Positions 26,182 to 35,062 of a stretch of DNA of 64,000 bases are shown here, piece by piece. The first letter of the stretch is position 1, and the number at the start of each line of letters is the position of its first letter. The DNA is from Anaeromyxobacter oryzae. Its GTDB lineage: Bacteria; Myxococcota; Myxococcia; Myxococcales; Anaeromyxobacteraceae. The translations under genes and the position numbers were made by a program. The stretch covers positions 2,688,501-2,752,500 of the forward strand of contig NZ_AP025591.1 in NCBI RefSeq assembly GCF_023169945.1, given 5' to 3'. The notes beneath the pieces are model-generated. The model ran no database searches. It was not told the DNA's origin and saw only the letters and a program-made list of their open reading frames with translations.

Positions 26182-27078
26182 TCAGGGGATTCGGGCGAAC
26201 GGGTCCGCGCCGGCGACGTCCGCGACGAACGCGAGCCGCTCGCGGAGGAAGACGAGCCCCGCCTCGACGGTCCGGCTCGCCACGCGCAGGAGGACCCCGC
26301 CGCCGGCGAGCGGGCTCGCCGCCGCGAGGACGGGCGCGTCGCGATCCGCGGGCGCGTCCGCGAGCCGGTCGAGGAGGGCGCGGGCGTGGCGCGCGACGGC
26401 CGGCCCGAGGGCGACGGCGGTCGCGAGGAGGTCGATCCCCTCGAGGCGCTCGCCGAGGGGCGGCCCCTCGCCCGCGACGAGGCGGAGCGCGTCCGCGAGC
26501 ACCGGGCGGCCCGCCACCGCGACCTCCACGCGCGAGCGGTACGCCGCGAACGCCCAGCGTTCCCCCCGGGCGGCGCGGCCGGCGACGAGGGCGTCGAGCC
26601 ACAGGAGGCTCGAGCCGGGCGCGAGCGCGAAGCGCTGCTCCTGCTCGAAGCGCGCGCCGGCGAAGCAGCTCACCGGCTGCGGGAGGACGGCGAGGACGGC
26701 GCCCTCCGCGACCCGAGCGTGGAGACGCTGCGCGGCGACCGCGCCGCCGGACCGGTACACCTTCGTCCCGGCCTGGGTGGAGAGGAGCGCGGTCGACCCC
26801 GCACCGACGTCGAGGTCGAGCGAGACGTCGTCGCCGGCGACGAGACCGCCGCCGTGGCTCGCCGAGATCACCCAGGCGACGCGCCCGCGGGGCGACGGCG
26901 AGAGGAGCTGGAGCGGGCTCGCCGCCGCGCAGGCGACGAGCGCGCTGGCGCCGTCCACCCGCGCCGTCGCGATCCGCCCCGCGCCGGAGCGCAGCCCGCC
27001 TTCCGGGCGGGGGTGCCCGATGGCCGGGCAGCACGCCCCGCTGAGGTCGAGCATCGGCGCGGGATCGGCGACTCGCAT
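26182..27078 (-). CDS. ureD: Urease accessory protein UreD (UreH)
   Basis: 298 residues from the ATG at 27078 (27054 is an alternative; neither has a good ribosome binding site). Family motifs: [52 protein letters not shown] and [20 protein letters not shown]. UreD binds UreC and, with UreF and UreG, forms the channel for nickel insertion. First gene of the operon ureD-ureAB-ureC-ureF-ureG. The 125-bp gap upstream contains a strong inverted repeat but no promoter I could recognise. Confidence 0.94.
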   Translation of the reverse strand: MRVADPAPMLDLSGACCPAIGHPRPEGGLRSGAGRIATARVDGASALVACAAASPLQLLSPSPRGRVAWVISASHGGGLVAGDDVSLDLDVGAGSTALLSTQAGTKVYRSGGAVAAQRLHARVAEGAVLAVLPQPVSCFAGARFEQEQRFALAPGSSLLWLDALVAGRAARGERWAFAAYRSRVEVAVAGRPVLADALRLVAGEGPPLGERLEGIDLLATAVALGPAVARHARALLDRLADAPADRDAPVLAAASPLAGGGVLLRVASRTVEAGLVFLRERLAFVADVAGADPFARIP

Positions 27079-27158
27079 GCGGGCAGGCGTGCCGCCCGTG
27101 CAGCGCGCGCGCCAGCCCGCAGCGGCCCGAGGCCCCACCCGGACCGCGGCCGGTCCGC

Positions 27159-27194
27159 CGCCCGGCCGGAGCGCGGTGGGCGGACGGCCGGGCG
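27159..27194. terminator. Strong inverted repeat between the kinase operon and ureD
   Basis: CGCCCGGCC (27159-27167) and GGCCGGGCG (27186-27194), perfect 9-bp stem with an 18-nt loop, directly after the stop of the hybrid kinase at 27204. Likely terminator of the five-gene signalling operon; no T-run. Confidence 0.42.
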
Positions 27195-27203
27195 CGCCGG
27201 CGG

Positions 27204-29120
27204 CTACGCCGTCGCCTTGGCGGGACCGAGCAGGCGGCGGAGGTGCCCGAGGAGCGCCTCGCTCGTGAACGGCTTCTGGATGAGCTCCACGTCGCCGTCG
27301 ACGAGGCGGTCCTGCACCAGCGCGTCGTCGGTGTGGCCGGTCATGAAGAGGACCTTCATCCCGGGCTGATCCCCGGAGAGCGCCTCGGCGAGCTCCGCCC
27401 CGCTCATCCGGGGCATCACGAGGTCGGCGAGGAGGAGGTCGACCCGTCCGCCGCGCTTGCGTGCCGCCTCGAGCGCCTCCGCGCCGTTCCGCCCCGCGAT
27501 GACGTGATACCCCGAGCCGGCGAGCACGCGGCCGAGGAGCGTCCGCAGGGCGTCCTCGTCCTCCGCCACGACCACGGTCTCGCCGAGGCCGCGCGGGGCG
27601 GAGGCGGCGACCTGGACCACCACGCGATCGCCGCGCTCCTGCGCCATGGGCAGGAACACGGTGAACGCGGAGCCCTCGCCGGGCCGTGACTCGACCCGGA
27701 TCGCGCCACCGGCCTGCCGGACGATGCCGTACACCGTCGCGAGGCCGAGCCCGGTGCCGGTCTCCTTCGTCGTGAAGAACGGCTCGAAGATGCGGCTCCG
27801 GACGTCCTCGTCCATGCCGCAGCCGCCGTCCTTCACGGTGAGCGTCACGTACCGGCCCGCCGCGAGGGGTAGATCGCGCGGCGGCTCCGCGAGGTCGACG
27901 TTCGCGGTGGCGATGGAGAGCGGGCCGCCGGCCGGCATCGCGTCGCGGGCGTTCACCGCGAGGTTGATCAGGACCTGCGCGAGCTGGTCGGCGTCGGCGA
28001 GGACCGGCCAGATGCCGTCCTGGAGACGCGTCGAGAGCTCGATGCGCTCGCCGATGGCGCGGGAGAGGAGCTTTCCGAGATCGGCGACCACCTTGTTGAT
28101 GGAGAGCACCTCCGGACGGAGGAGCTTCTTGCGCGAGAGCGTGAGGAGCTGGCGGGTGACCCCGACCGCGCGGTGGGCCGCCTCGACGATCCCCTCGGCG
28201 CTCTCGCGCACGCGGGCGTCGCCCTCGGGCAGGTCGCGCATGAGGAGCTCCGAGTAGCCCAGGATCACCGCGAGGACGTTCGAGAAGTCGTGGGCGACGC
28301 CGCCGGCGAGGCGCCCGACCGCCTCCATCTTCTGCGCCTGCCGGAGGTTCTGCTCGAGCTCGCGGCGCTGCGACTCCGCGCGCTCGCGCTCGGACACGTC
28401 GCGGACCGACACCACGCGGAACGCGCGGTCGTGCAGCCGCAGCTCGTCGACCGTGAGCTCGACCGGGAACCCGGCGCCGTCCGCGCGGCGGTGGCGGCCG
28501 GGCGCGGAGCGCATGCCGGGGCGCGGCTCCTCCGGCTCGACCTCCGGGTCGAGCAGATCCGCGAAGCGGAGCCGGCGCAGCGCGTCGCGGTCGCGCCCGT
28601 ACAGGCGCTCGGCGGCGGGGTTCGCGTCGTCGATGAGACCGCTCTCCGCGTCCACGAGGAGGATCGCGTCGGACGACGTCTCGAAGACGCCGCGGTGAAG
28701 CGCCTCGCTCTCGACCAGGCGTCCCACGAGCTCCCGCTGGGACCGCTTCATCCGGACCTTTTCGACCGCGTTCTCGACCTTGAGGTTCAGGGCGTCGTAG
28801 TCCGAGACGGGCTTCGTCACGTAGTCGTAGGCGCCGATCTGGACCGCCTGGATCGCGGAGTCGAGGGACGCGTAGCCGGTGACGAGGATCACCTCGACGT
28901 CCGGCTTCGCGGCCTTGAGGCGGCGCGCCACCTCGAGCCCCGAGCCGTCGCCGAGGTTCTTGTCCACGAGCGCGACGTCGATGTCGCCCGCCTCCTCGGC
29001 GCGCGCCAGCGCCTCCCGCGCCGAGCCGGCGAGGAGGAGCGTCCGGCCCTCGCTCTCGAGGAACCGGCGGAACACGTCCAGGATCACGGGCTCGTCGTCG
29101 ACGATGAGGATCGTCGCCAT
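27204..29120 (-). CDS. Hybrid histidine kinase REC-PAS-HisKA-HATPase-REC
   Basis: 638 residues. N-terminal receiver (VDDEP; phospho-acceptor Asp 53 in LVDKNLGDGSG; TGY; K in VTKPVSD), a PAS domain (about 140-245), HisKA with RLAGGVAHDFSNVLAVI (His 277), HATPase (NLAVNARDAMPAGG; DGGCGMDED; FEPFFTTKETGTGLGL) and a C-terminal receiver (ADLVMPRMSG, FMTGH, IQKPF). The HDFSNVL H-box marks the cytosolic Cache/PAS-type family often run as phosphorelay hubs. The start overlaps the end of the Ig-like gene by 37 bp. Last gene of the five-gene operon. No output DNA-binding regulator is present in the operon. Confidence 0.94.
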   Translation of the reverse strand: MATILIVDDEPVILDVFRRFLESEGRTLLLAGSAREALARAEEAGDIDVALVDKNLGDGSGLEVARRLKAAKPDVEVILVTGYASLDSAIQAVQIGAYDYVTKPVSDYDALNLKVENAVEKVRMKRSQRELVGRLVESEALHRGVFETSSDAILLVDAESGLIDDANPAAERLYGRDRDALRRLRFADLLDPEVEPEEPRPGMRSAPGRHRRADGAGFPVELTVDELRLHDRAFRVVSVRDVSERERAESQRRELEQNLRQAQKMEAVGRLAGGVAHDFSNVLAVILGYSELLMRDLPEGDARVRESAEGIVEAAHRAVGVTRQLLTLSRKKLLRPEVLSINKVVADLGKLLSRAIGERIELSTRLQDGIWPVLADADQLAQVLINLAVNARDAMPAGGPLSIATANVDLAEPPRDLPLAAGRYVTLTVKDGGCGMDEDVRSRIFEPFFTTKETGTGLGLATVYGIVRQAGGAIRVESRPGEGSAFTVFLPMAQERGDRVVVQVAASAPRGLGETVVVAEDEDALRTLLGRVLAGSGYHVIAGRNGAEALEAARKRGGRVDLLLADLVMPRMSGAELAEALSGDQPGMKVLFMTGHTDDALVQDRLVDGDVELIQKPFTSEALLGHLRRLLGPAKATA

Positions 29121-31063
29121 GGGACTCCTCCCAGATCGAAGGTGACGCCGGCGGAGAGGCCCACCGCGGCGAACGCGCCCGCGGGCCGGGGGCCGGCGGC
29201 GAGGAGCGACGCCTCGAGGAAGGGCGCACCGTGGCGCATCGGCAGGGCGAAGCCGACGCCGAGGCGGGCCGCGGGCGCGGCGCCCCAGGACGGCGCGCCG
29301 TCGGAGGGGTCCGCGCGCGCGACGAGCGCGCCGACGGTGGCGCTCGCCCACAGGTGGCCGCGGCGGAGGTCCTGGTGCAGCGCGCCGCCGGCGAGGAGCG
29401 CGCCGCCGCCCACGCCGACGCTCCCGGCCGGCCGGGGGCCGCGCGCCGGCGTGCCGTCGCGGTCCGCCGTGAGCGCCTCTCCCTCCACGCGCCACGCGAA
29501 GGAGAGGGACGCGGGGAGCGCCCGGACCGGCCACGCGAGCTCGGCCGCGGCGCCGAGGCGAGGCGCCGCGAACCGCCCGCGAACGTCGCCGTACACGCCG
29601 GCGGACGCGGACAGCGCGATCCCGGTCCGCGGCGGGACGAGCAGCAGGTCGGACGTCGCCGCGACGTCCCCGACGCGCGCCACGACCTGGTCGTCCGCCC
29701 GGGCGGCCAGGCGCGGCGGGCGGTAGCGGACGATCCACTCGCCGTCCGCTGCCGCCTCGACCGCGACGACGCGGCCCCGGACGGCGTGGACCTCGGGCGG
29801 GCCGGCGACGGCGTTCTCGAACCGGTCGACGACCGCCACCCGGAGGGTCGCCTCACGCTCGCCGTCCGCGACGAGCACCGCGTCGTCCGGCGAGATCCGC
29901 GCCGCGGCCGGCGGCCCCGGGACGAGGAGCAGCGTGCGCGACCCGGCGATCCGCGCGGCGGAGGCGCGCGCCGACACGGCGACCGAGCGGTTCCGCCCGA
30001 ACGTCGGCGGGACCTTGAGACGGGCCGTCACGACGCCCGGCGCCGACTCGACCCGCTCCCCGAGCTCGCCCGCGTCGGCCTCGAGCTCGATCCCGGACGG
30101 CACGGGGTTCCCGGCCGCGTCGAGCACCCGGGCGACCACCTTCACGTCGTCCGCCGCGCCCGCCGTGAACGTGTCGCGATCGAACGCGACGGCGACCGTG
30201 GCGGGCGGCCCGGCCAGGGCCTCGACCCGGAGCACGACGCGCGACGCCGCCGACCCGGGGAGCCGGACCACCAGGCGATCCTCGCCGGCCGCGCCGGGCG
30301 GGACGGTCCAGGTCGCCTCGAACGCGCCCGGCTCGCGCGGCGCGTACGCGACCGAGCCGCGCGACGGCTCGAACACGGGCACGTCGCCGCGGCGCGCCGC
30401 GCCGTGCGGCGCGACGACGTAGGCGAGCACGCGGACCGACTCGGCGCGGTCGGCGTGGATCGAGACGCGATCGAGCACCGCGTGCACGAGCGGCTTCTCC
30501 GGGACGTGGAGGTCGACGGCGGTGAAGCCGTGGTGCGCCTCGCGGACGCCCGGCGGGACGACGATCGGGATCACCGCCACGCCGTCGTCGCCCGCCGCCC
30601 GGGGGCCGAACGTCTCGTCCTCGACGCGGAGCGCGATCTGCGCGCCCGGGCGGGCGCGCACCTTCGCGTCCCCCTGGCCGGAGAGGGGCAGCGCGAGCCA
30701 CCCGTCCACGGCGCCGCGCGCGCCGCGCCCGACGGCGCAGACGATCGCCACCTGCGGGATCCGGTCCGACGGCGCGCGGTACCGGGCGGCGAACCCGCCG
30801 CCGGGCAGCCGGCGCAGCGCCTCGATCCGCCCCGCACTCGCGGTGAGCGTGACCTCCTCGACGTCGGCCGGCGCGGCGATCCGCAGCTCGGCGCCGCCGT
30901 CGCGCCCGAGCACGAGCCGGGGCGGGTCCGCCGCGATCCGGAGCGCGCCGCCGGACGCGACGGGCGGCGCGTCCGCCGCGCGCACGCGGGGAGCCGCCGC
31001 CGCGAGCGCGGCGGCGACGAGGGCCAGGGCGCCCAGGCGCTCACGGGCTCGACGGCGATCCAT
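29084..31063 (-). CDS. Ig-like outer-surface protein with C-terminal barrel-like region
   Basis: 659 residues with a signal peptide ([20 protein letters not shown]). Several Ig-like beta-sandwich modules follow; the two clearest (about 300-380, DRDTFTAGAADDVKVVARVL ... GNPVPSGIELEADAGEL, and 395-480, DAVLVADGEREATLRVAVVD) resemble bacterial Big_1/invasin domains. The last about 180 residues alternate polar and apolar positions (GIALSASAGVYGDVRGRF, GAAAELAWPVRALPASLSF) and end at SAGVTFDLGG, as a small outer-membrane barrel would. The final 14 residues come from the overlap with the next gene. It lies inside a histidine kinase operon, so it may be the surface sensor or effector of that system. 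Function inferred only. Confidence 0.8.
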   Translation of the reverse strand: MDRRRARERLGALALVAAALAAAAPRVRAADAPPVASGGALRIAADPPRLVLGRDGGAELRIAAPADVEEVTLTASAGRIEALRRLPGGGFAARYRAPSDRIPQVAIVCAVGRGARGAVDGWLALPLSGQGDAKVRARPGAQIALRVEDETFGPRAAGDDGVAVIPIVVPPGVREAHHGFTAVDLHVPEKPLVHAVLDRVSIHADRAESVRVLAYVVAPHGAARRGDVPVFEPSRGSVAYAPREPGAFEATWTVPPGAAGEDRLVVRLPGSAASRVVLRVEALAGPPATVAVAFDRDTFTAGAADDVKVVARVLDAAGNPVPSGIELEADAGELGERVESAPGVVTARLKVPPTFGRNRSVAVSARASAARIAGSRTLLLVPGPPAAARISPDDAVLVADGEREATLRVAVVDRFENAVAGPPEVHAVRGRVVAVEAAADGEWIVRYRPPRLAARADDQVVARVGDVAATSDLLLVPPRTGIALSASAGVYGDVRGRFAAPRLGAAAELAWPVRALPASLSFAWRVEGEALTADRDGTPARGPRPAGSVGVGGGALLAGGALHQDLRRGHLWASATVGALVARADPSDGAPSWGAAPAARLGVGFALPMRHGAPFLEASLLAAGPRPAGAFAAVGLSAGVTFDLGGVPWRRSSSSTTSP

Positions 31064-31478
31064 GCCAGTCGATCTCGACGGACTCGATCAGGTCTCCCGC
31101 ACGGCACGGCGGTGCGGCCGCGGGGGCGGCGGGCGCCCTGGAGGCCGCCGGGGCGTCCCTCGCCGGGGGCGGCGCGCAGGCGGCGGGCGCGCGATCCGCC
31201 ACGCGGCGCGCGACGCGCGCGAGCATGCCGGGCGAGACGGCGTCAGGAGGCCGCGCCTGGGCGCGCCACGTCGTCGCCTCCGCGGCGACGGGCGGGGGCG
31301 CGGCCGTCGCCGGCGCGACGGTCGTCACCGACGCCGGCGTGACGATCGACGTCTGCGCCACGGCCGTCGGGGCCACGGGCTCCGCCACGCTCTCGCGCGG
31401 GCGGAGGTTCGCGCCGGCGATCGCGAGGAGCCCGGTGCCGACCGCGATCCCCGCCGCGATCTGGAGGACGCTCTTCAT
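31041..31478 (-). CDS. Membrane-anchored Pro/Ala-rich periplasmic protein
   Basis: 145 residues: one N-terminal hydrophobic segment (VLQIAAGIAVGTGLLAIAGA) that anchors or directs secretion, a long Pro/Ala/Thr/Val-rich linker and a short C-terminal part with two cysteines (PAACAPPP and PPCRAGDLI). The ATG overlaps the upstream kinase stop by four bases (ATGA), and the gene's end overlaps the Ig-like gene by 23 bp, so coupling on both sides is tight. The layout is like a TonB-style spacer, but no TonB C-terminal domain is present. Not recognised as a named family. Confidence 0.75.
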   Translation of the reverse strand: MKSVLQIAAGIAVGTGLLAIAGANLRPRESVAEPVAPTAVAQTSIVTPASVTTVAPATAAPPPVAAEATTWRAQARPPDAVSPGMLARVARRVADRAPAACAPPPARDAPAASRAPAAPAAAPPCRAGDLIESVEIDWHGSPSSP

Positions 31479-32221
31479 GGGCGCGCTCCCTCCGGCGGCG
31501 CCGGGACGGCGATGCAGAACTCCGTGACCGCCCAGGAGAGCCGGGCCGGGTCGGTCTCGTCCACGAGGTAGATCTCGCCGCCGAAGCGCCCCATGAGCCG
31601 GCGCGCGATGTGGAGGCCGAGCCCGGTCCCCTTGCCCGGCGACTTCGTCGTGAAGCGCGGCTCGAAGATCCGGCCGCGGACCTCCGCCGGGATCCCGACG
31701 CCCTCGTCGGAGATGCGGACCTCGACGCGACGGCCGGCCGCCGGCAGCACCCGCACCGCGACCCGCGCGTCGCGGTCGACCGCCTCCACGGCGTCGATCG
31801 CGTTCGAGAGCAGGTTCGTCGCCGCGTGCACGAGCGCGCCCGGCGCGCCGAACCCGTCGAGCGGCCCCTCGCCGGAGCTGAACGCGAACCGTCTCGCCAG
31901 GGGACGGACGCGGTGCGCGAGCAGGTCCACGGCGCGCGTCACCACGGGCGCCACCGCGAAGGGCGCGGGCTCGGACTCGTCGGCGCGGAGGAGCGCCTCG
32001 TACCCGTTCATGACCTCGGCGAGGCGCGCGAGCTGCTTGCGGAGGAGCTGCCACTCCTCGTGGCGCCCGAGCTCGGCGCCCGCCGCCCGCTCGAGGAGCG
32101 TGGCCGCGGCGTCGGCGCCCATGAGCGGCTGCCGCAGCTCGTGCAGGAGCCCGGGCGCGAGGAGCTCGGCGTCGAGCAGCTCGAGCGGCGGCGGTGAGGT
32201 CTCGTCGTGCGAGTGCTTCAT
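31475..32221 (-). CDS. Small soluble histidine kinase
   Basis: 248 residues without sensor or membrane part. HisKA-like helix with GLLHELRQPLMGADAAAT (His about 34) and a complete HATPase (NLLSNAIDAVEAV; SDEGVGIPAEV; FEPRFTTKSPGKGTGLGLHI). It has GGGGGAGGAAG before the ATG. The missing input domain suggests that it is driven by a partner, most simply the membrane kinase encoded 14 bp upstream. An ATGA overlap links it to the next gene. Confidence 0.9.
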   Translation of the reverse strand: MKHSHDETSPPPLELLDAELLAPGLLHELRQPLMGADAAATLLERAAGAELGRHEEWQLLRKQLARLAEVMNGYEALLRADESEPAPFAVAPVVTRAVDLLAHRVRPLARRFAFSSGEGPLDGFGAPGALVHAATNLLSNAIDAVEAVDRDARVAVRVLPAAGRRVEVRISDEGVGIPAEVRGRIFEPRFTTKSPGKGTGLGLHIARRLMGRFGGEIYLVDETDPARLSWAVTEFCIAVPAPPEGARP

Positions 32222-32235
32222 GCGCTTCCTCCCCC

Positions 32236-34074
32236 TCACGCGAGGTGCGCGGCCGTGGCCGCCGGGAGCAGCACCGTCACCGCCGCTCCCGCCCCTTCCT
32301 CGCTCTCCACCACGATCCGGCCGTGGTGGGCCTCCACGATGCTGTGTGACACCGAGAGCCCGAGGCCGACCCGGCCCGCGGAGTCCTTCGTCGTGAAGAA
32401 CGGATCGAAGATCCGCTCGCGGATCGTCACGGGGATGCCCTTGCCCGTGTCCACGATCCGCAGCCGCAGCGCCTCGCCGTCCACGGTGCCGAGGCTCACC
32501 TCGAGCGCGCCGCCGTGCGGCATGGCGTTGATCGCGTTCTCCACGAGGTGCGCCACGACCTGCTGGATCTGCACCGGGTCGCCCTGCGCGTCGGGCAGCC
32601 GGTCCTCGAACCGCGTCGTGAGGGTGATGCCCGCCGCGCGGAGCCGGTCCTCGTAGAGGGCGAGGGCGGCGTGCACCGGGCGGGAGAGCGGGAACCGCTG
32701 CCCCTGGACCACCTGCTCCTGGTCGGCGAAGGTGCGGAGGTCCTCGACCACCCGCGCGACCCGGTTCGCCTGCTCCTGCGCGCGGACGATCATGTCCGCG
32801 TGGCTCGTCCCCTGGAGCTGCTTCTTCAGGATCGCGAGGTAGCCGGTGACCGCGGTCATCGGGTTGTTGAGCTCGTGGGCGAGGCCGGCGCCGAGGGACC
32901 CGAGCGCGGCGAGCCGGCGCGTGCGGAGGATCTGGTCCTGCGCGGTCTTCAGCTCGGCGGTGCGCTCCTCGACGCGCGTCTGCAGCTCCCTGTTCCAGTT
33001 CCGGATCTCCTCGTCGCGCCGCCGCACCTCGCCGGTCATGAGCGCGAAGGCGCGGCCGAGGTCGCCGATCTCGTCCTGCCCCGTCGCCTCCACCGGGACG
33101 GCGTAGTCGCCCGCCGCGATGGCGGCCGCGGCGCGCGAGAGCCGCTCCACCGGCCGCGTCACCATCCGCGCGAGGACGAACCCGAGCGACACGGCGAGGA
33201 CGAGCGCGACGGCCGCCCAGCTCCAGACGTAGAACCGCAGCCGCTCGGCCGCGCTGAACGCGACCGCCATCGGCTGCGCGACGACGGCGCCCCAGCGCAG
33301 CCCCTTCACGGGCGCGAACGCGGAGAGCCACCGCTCGCCGTCGTCGCGTCGCACGAGCCGCGACCAGGAGCGGTCGCGGGAGAAGCCGACCTCGGAGAGG
33401 TAGCGCTCCTCGGCGGTGAGCGTCACGGGCCGGCCGGCCGCGAGGGGATCGCCGTTCGCGTCGACGAGGTACGCGAGCCCGCCCCCGCTCGAGAGCTCCG
33501 CGAGGCGCCCCTCGACGTCCTTCAGCAGGATCTCGGCGGCGAGGGTGCGGTCCTTGCCGATCCGGAGCGAGACCGCGATCCGCGCCGATCCGTGCGCGCC
33601 CCGGTACGGGGCGCCGAGCGCGGTCGCGCCCGCCTGCGGCGGCGCGCGCGGGATCTGATGCGAGAACACGTCCACGTCGGCGTCGGTGACGGGATCGCGG
33701 CCGGCGAGCGCGGGGTCCTCGCCCGGGTTGCGCTCGAGCAGGGGCCCCGCGACGGGCACGCCGCGATCGTTCACCAGCACGAGGATCGAGACGAAGGGCA
33801 GCTGCCGATACGAGATCGACAGCATCTGCCACGTCTCCCTCGGCGCGAGCTCGTCGAAGGGCACCGGCGCCATCGCGAGGCGGAGGCTCTCGATCGAGGT
33901 CGAGACGAACCGCTCGGTGTAGAGCGCGAGGTCGGCCGCGGTCTGCGTCTGCATGCGGCCGACGGTCCGCTGCAGCTCGTCGCGGCTGACGGTGTAGGAG
34001 ACGAGGCCGAGCAGCGCGACGGGCAGGACGCCCACCGCGAGGAGCACGAGCCCGATCTTGGCGCCGAACCGCAT
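32236..34074 (-). CDS. Membrane histidine kinase with periplasmic Cache-type sensor and HAMP
   Basis: 612 residues from ATG 34074. TM1 at about 5-27, a large periplasmic region (about 28-280) that looks like a Cache sensor (FVSILVLVNDRGVPVAGPLL, AYLVDANGDPLAAG), TM2 at about 281-303, HAMP (about 304-355), a coiled coil, HisKA with GSLGAGLAHELNNPMTAV (His 400) and HATPase (HLVENAINAMPHGG; DTGKGIPV; FDPFFTTKDSAG; GLGLSVSH). GGAGG is 12 nt before the ATG; a CTG six nt after GGAGG is an alternative start. First gene of the operon running to 27204. A weak -35/-10 pair is at 34172-34201. Confidence 0.93.
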   Translation of the reverse strand: MRFGAKIGLVLLAVGVLPVALLGLVSYTVSRDELQRTVGRMQTQTAADLALYTERFVSTSIESLRLAMAPVPFDELAPRETWQMLSISYRQLPFVSILVLVNDRGVPVAGPLLERNPGEDPALAGRDPVTDADVDVFSHQIPRAPPQAGATALGAPYRGAHGSARIAVSLRIGKDRTLAAEILLKDVEGRLAELSSGGGLAYLVDANGDPLAAGRPVTLTAEERYLSEVGFSRDRSWSRLVRRDDGERWLSAFAPVKGLRWGAVVAQPMAVAFSAAERLRFYVWSWAAVALVLAVSLGFVLARMVTRPVERLSRAAAAIAAGDYAVPVEATGQDEIGDLGRAFALMTGEVRRRDEEIRNWNRELQTRVEERTAELKTAQDQILRTRRLAALGSLGAGLAHELNNPMTAVTGYLAILKKQLQGTSHADMIVRAQEQANRVARVVEDLRTFADQEQVVQGQRFPLSRPVHAALALYEDRLRAAGITLTTRFEDRLPDAQGDPVQIQQVVAHLVENAINAMPHGGALEVSLGTVDGEALRLRIVDTGKGIPVTIRERIFDPFFTTKDSAGRVGLGLSVSHSIVEAHHGRIVVESEEGAGAAVTVLLPAATAAHLA

Positions 34075-34171
34075 GCGCAGGTGTGTCCTCCGGAACGATC
34101 CGTCTGTACCCCGACGCGGAACAGACGAGCGAGACGGTCCGCCGTCGCACGGACCCTCACCCGGGCGGGGC

Positions 34172-34201
34172 AATATGGTTGTCGCACCGACGAGCGGACA
34201 A
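34172..34201 (-). promoter_or_regulatory. Weak candidate promoter of the signalling operon
   Basis: TTGTCC (34201-34196) and CATATT (34177-34172) on the minus strand, 18-nt spacer, about 97 nt before the kinase start. Confidence 0.3.
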
Positions 34202-34324
34202 GCCATACAAGTGGATGACTGTCCCACATCACGGTGACATGTCTACGAAACGACCCGATTCAGGGCGGTAAGAGCCCCAACCGGACACGCGTCGCGCAGG
34301 GGGAGACGCGGCCTCCGGAGTCGT

Positions 34325-34352
34325 TTGACTGCCGGGCCGGAACCGGTATGGT
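34325..34352 (+). promoter_or_regulatory. Sigma-70-type promoter of the DUF47-pit operon
   Basis: TTGACT (34325-34330), 16-nt spacer, TATGGT (34347-34352); predicted start near 34359, leader about 35 nt with GGGAGACGG as ribosome binding site. Confidence 0.55.
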
Positions 34353-34393
34353 TCGCGCGCCTGAACGCACACCCCCCACCAGGGAGACGGCGA

Positions 34394-35029
34394 ATGACGA
34401 TGCTCGAGAAGCTCATGCCCAGGTCCGACGACTTCTTCTCGGACTTCGAGGCGCAGGCCGCGACGGTGGTGGAGGGGTCGAAGCTCCTGCACAAGCTGCT
34501 CGAGGACTTCACCGACGTCCCGAGGAAGTGCCAGGCGATCAAGGACGTCGAGCACCGCGCCGACGACATCACCCACAAGGCCTTCGCGCGGCTCCACACG
34601 CAGTTCATCACGCCGTTCGACCGCGGCGAGATCCACCGCCTCCTCTCGCGCATCGACGACGTGCTCGATCTCGCGGACGCCGCCGCCGAGCGGCTCGGGC
34701 TCTACGACATCGACACGGTGCTCCCCGAGGCCCGCGATCTGGCGGCGGTGCTCGTCACCCAGGCCGAGAAGATGGAGGAGGCGGTGAAGCTCCTCCGGAA
34801 CTTCAAGAAGGACCCCCGGCCGATCCTCGAGGCGTGCAAGGAGATGAACGTCCTCGAGAACCAGGCGGACACGCTCACGCGCAAGACGATGGCGAAGCTC
34901 TTCAAGCGCGGGAACGACCCCCTGACGGTGATGAAGTGGAAGGAGATCATCGATCTCATCGAGGACGCGACGGATCGCGCCGAGGACGTCGCGAACGTCA
35001 TCGAGGGCGTCGTCCTCGAGCACGCGTAG
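34394..35029 (+). CDS. DUF47 (PhoU-like) family protein
   Basis: 211 residues, all-helical. The family hallmark is seen in KLLEDFTDVPRKCQAIKDVE and EHRADDITHKAF, with the acidic E-x3-D repeats of PhoU folds, and again in NVLENQADTLTRKTM and LIEDATDRAEDVANVIEG. DUF47 proteins are nearly always encoded next to PiT transporters and modulate them or sense phosphate. Here the pit gene follows after 33 bp. Start chosen at 34394 by the GGGAGACGG site; a start at 34325 would include the promoter. Confidence 0.95.
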   Translation: MTMLEKLMPRSDDFFSDFEAQAATVVEGSKLLHKLLEDFTDVPRKCQAIKDVEHRADDITHKAFARLHTQFITPFDRGEIHRLLSRIDDVLDLADAAAERLGLYDIDTVLPEARDLAAVLVTQAEKMEEAVKLLRNFKKDPRPILEACKEMNVLENQADTLTRKTMAKLFKRGNDPLTVMKWKEIIDLIEDATDRAEDVANVIEGVVLEHA

Positions 35030-35062
35030 CGAACCCGCCGCTCGAAGGCCCGCCCCGCGCCC

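Larger units (their letters stand above)
34075..34393. other. Divergent 319-bp intergenic region
   Basis: No gene. It separates the signalling operon (minus) from the phosphate genes (plus) and holds a good sigma-70-like promoter for the latter and a weak one for the former. The stretch 34160-34260 is noticeably less GC-rich than its surroundings, as promoter regions often are. Confidence 0.6.
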
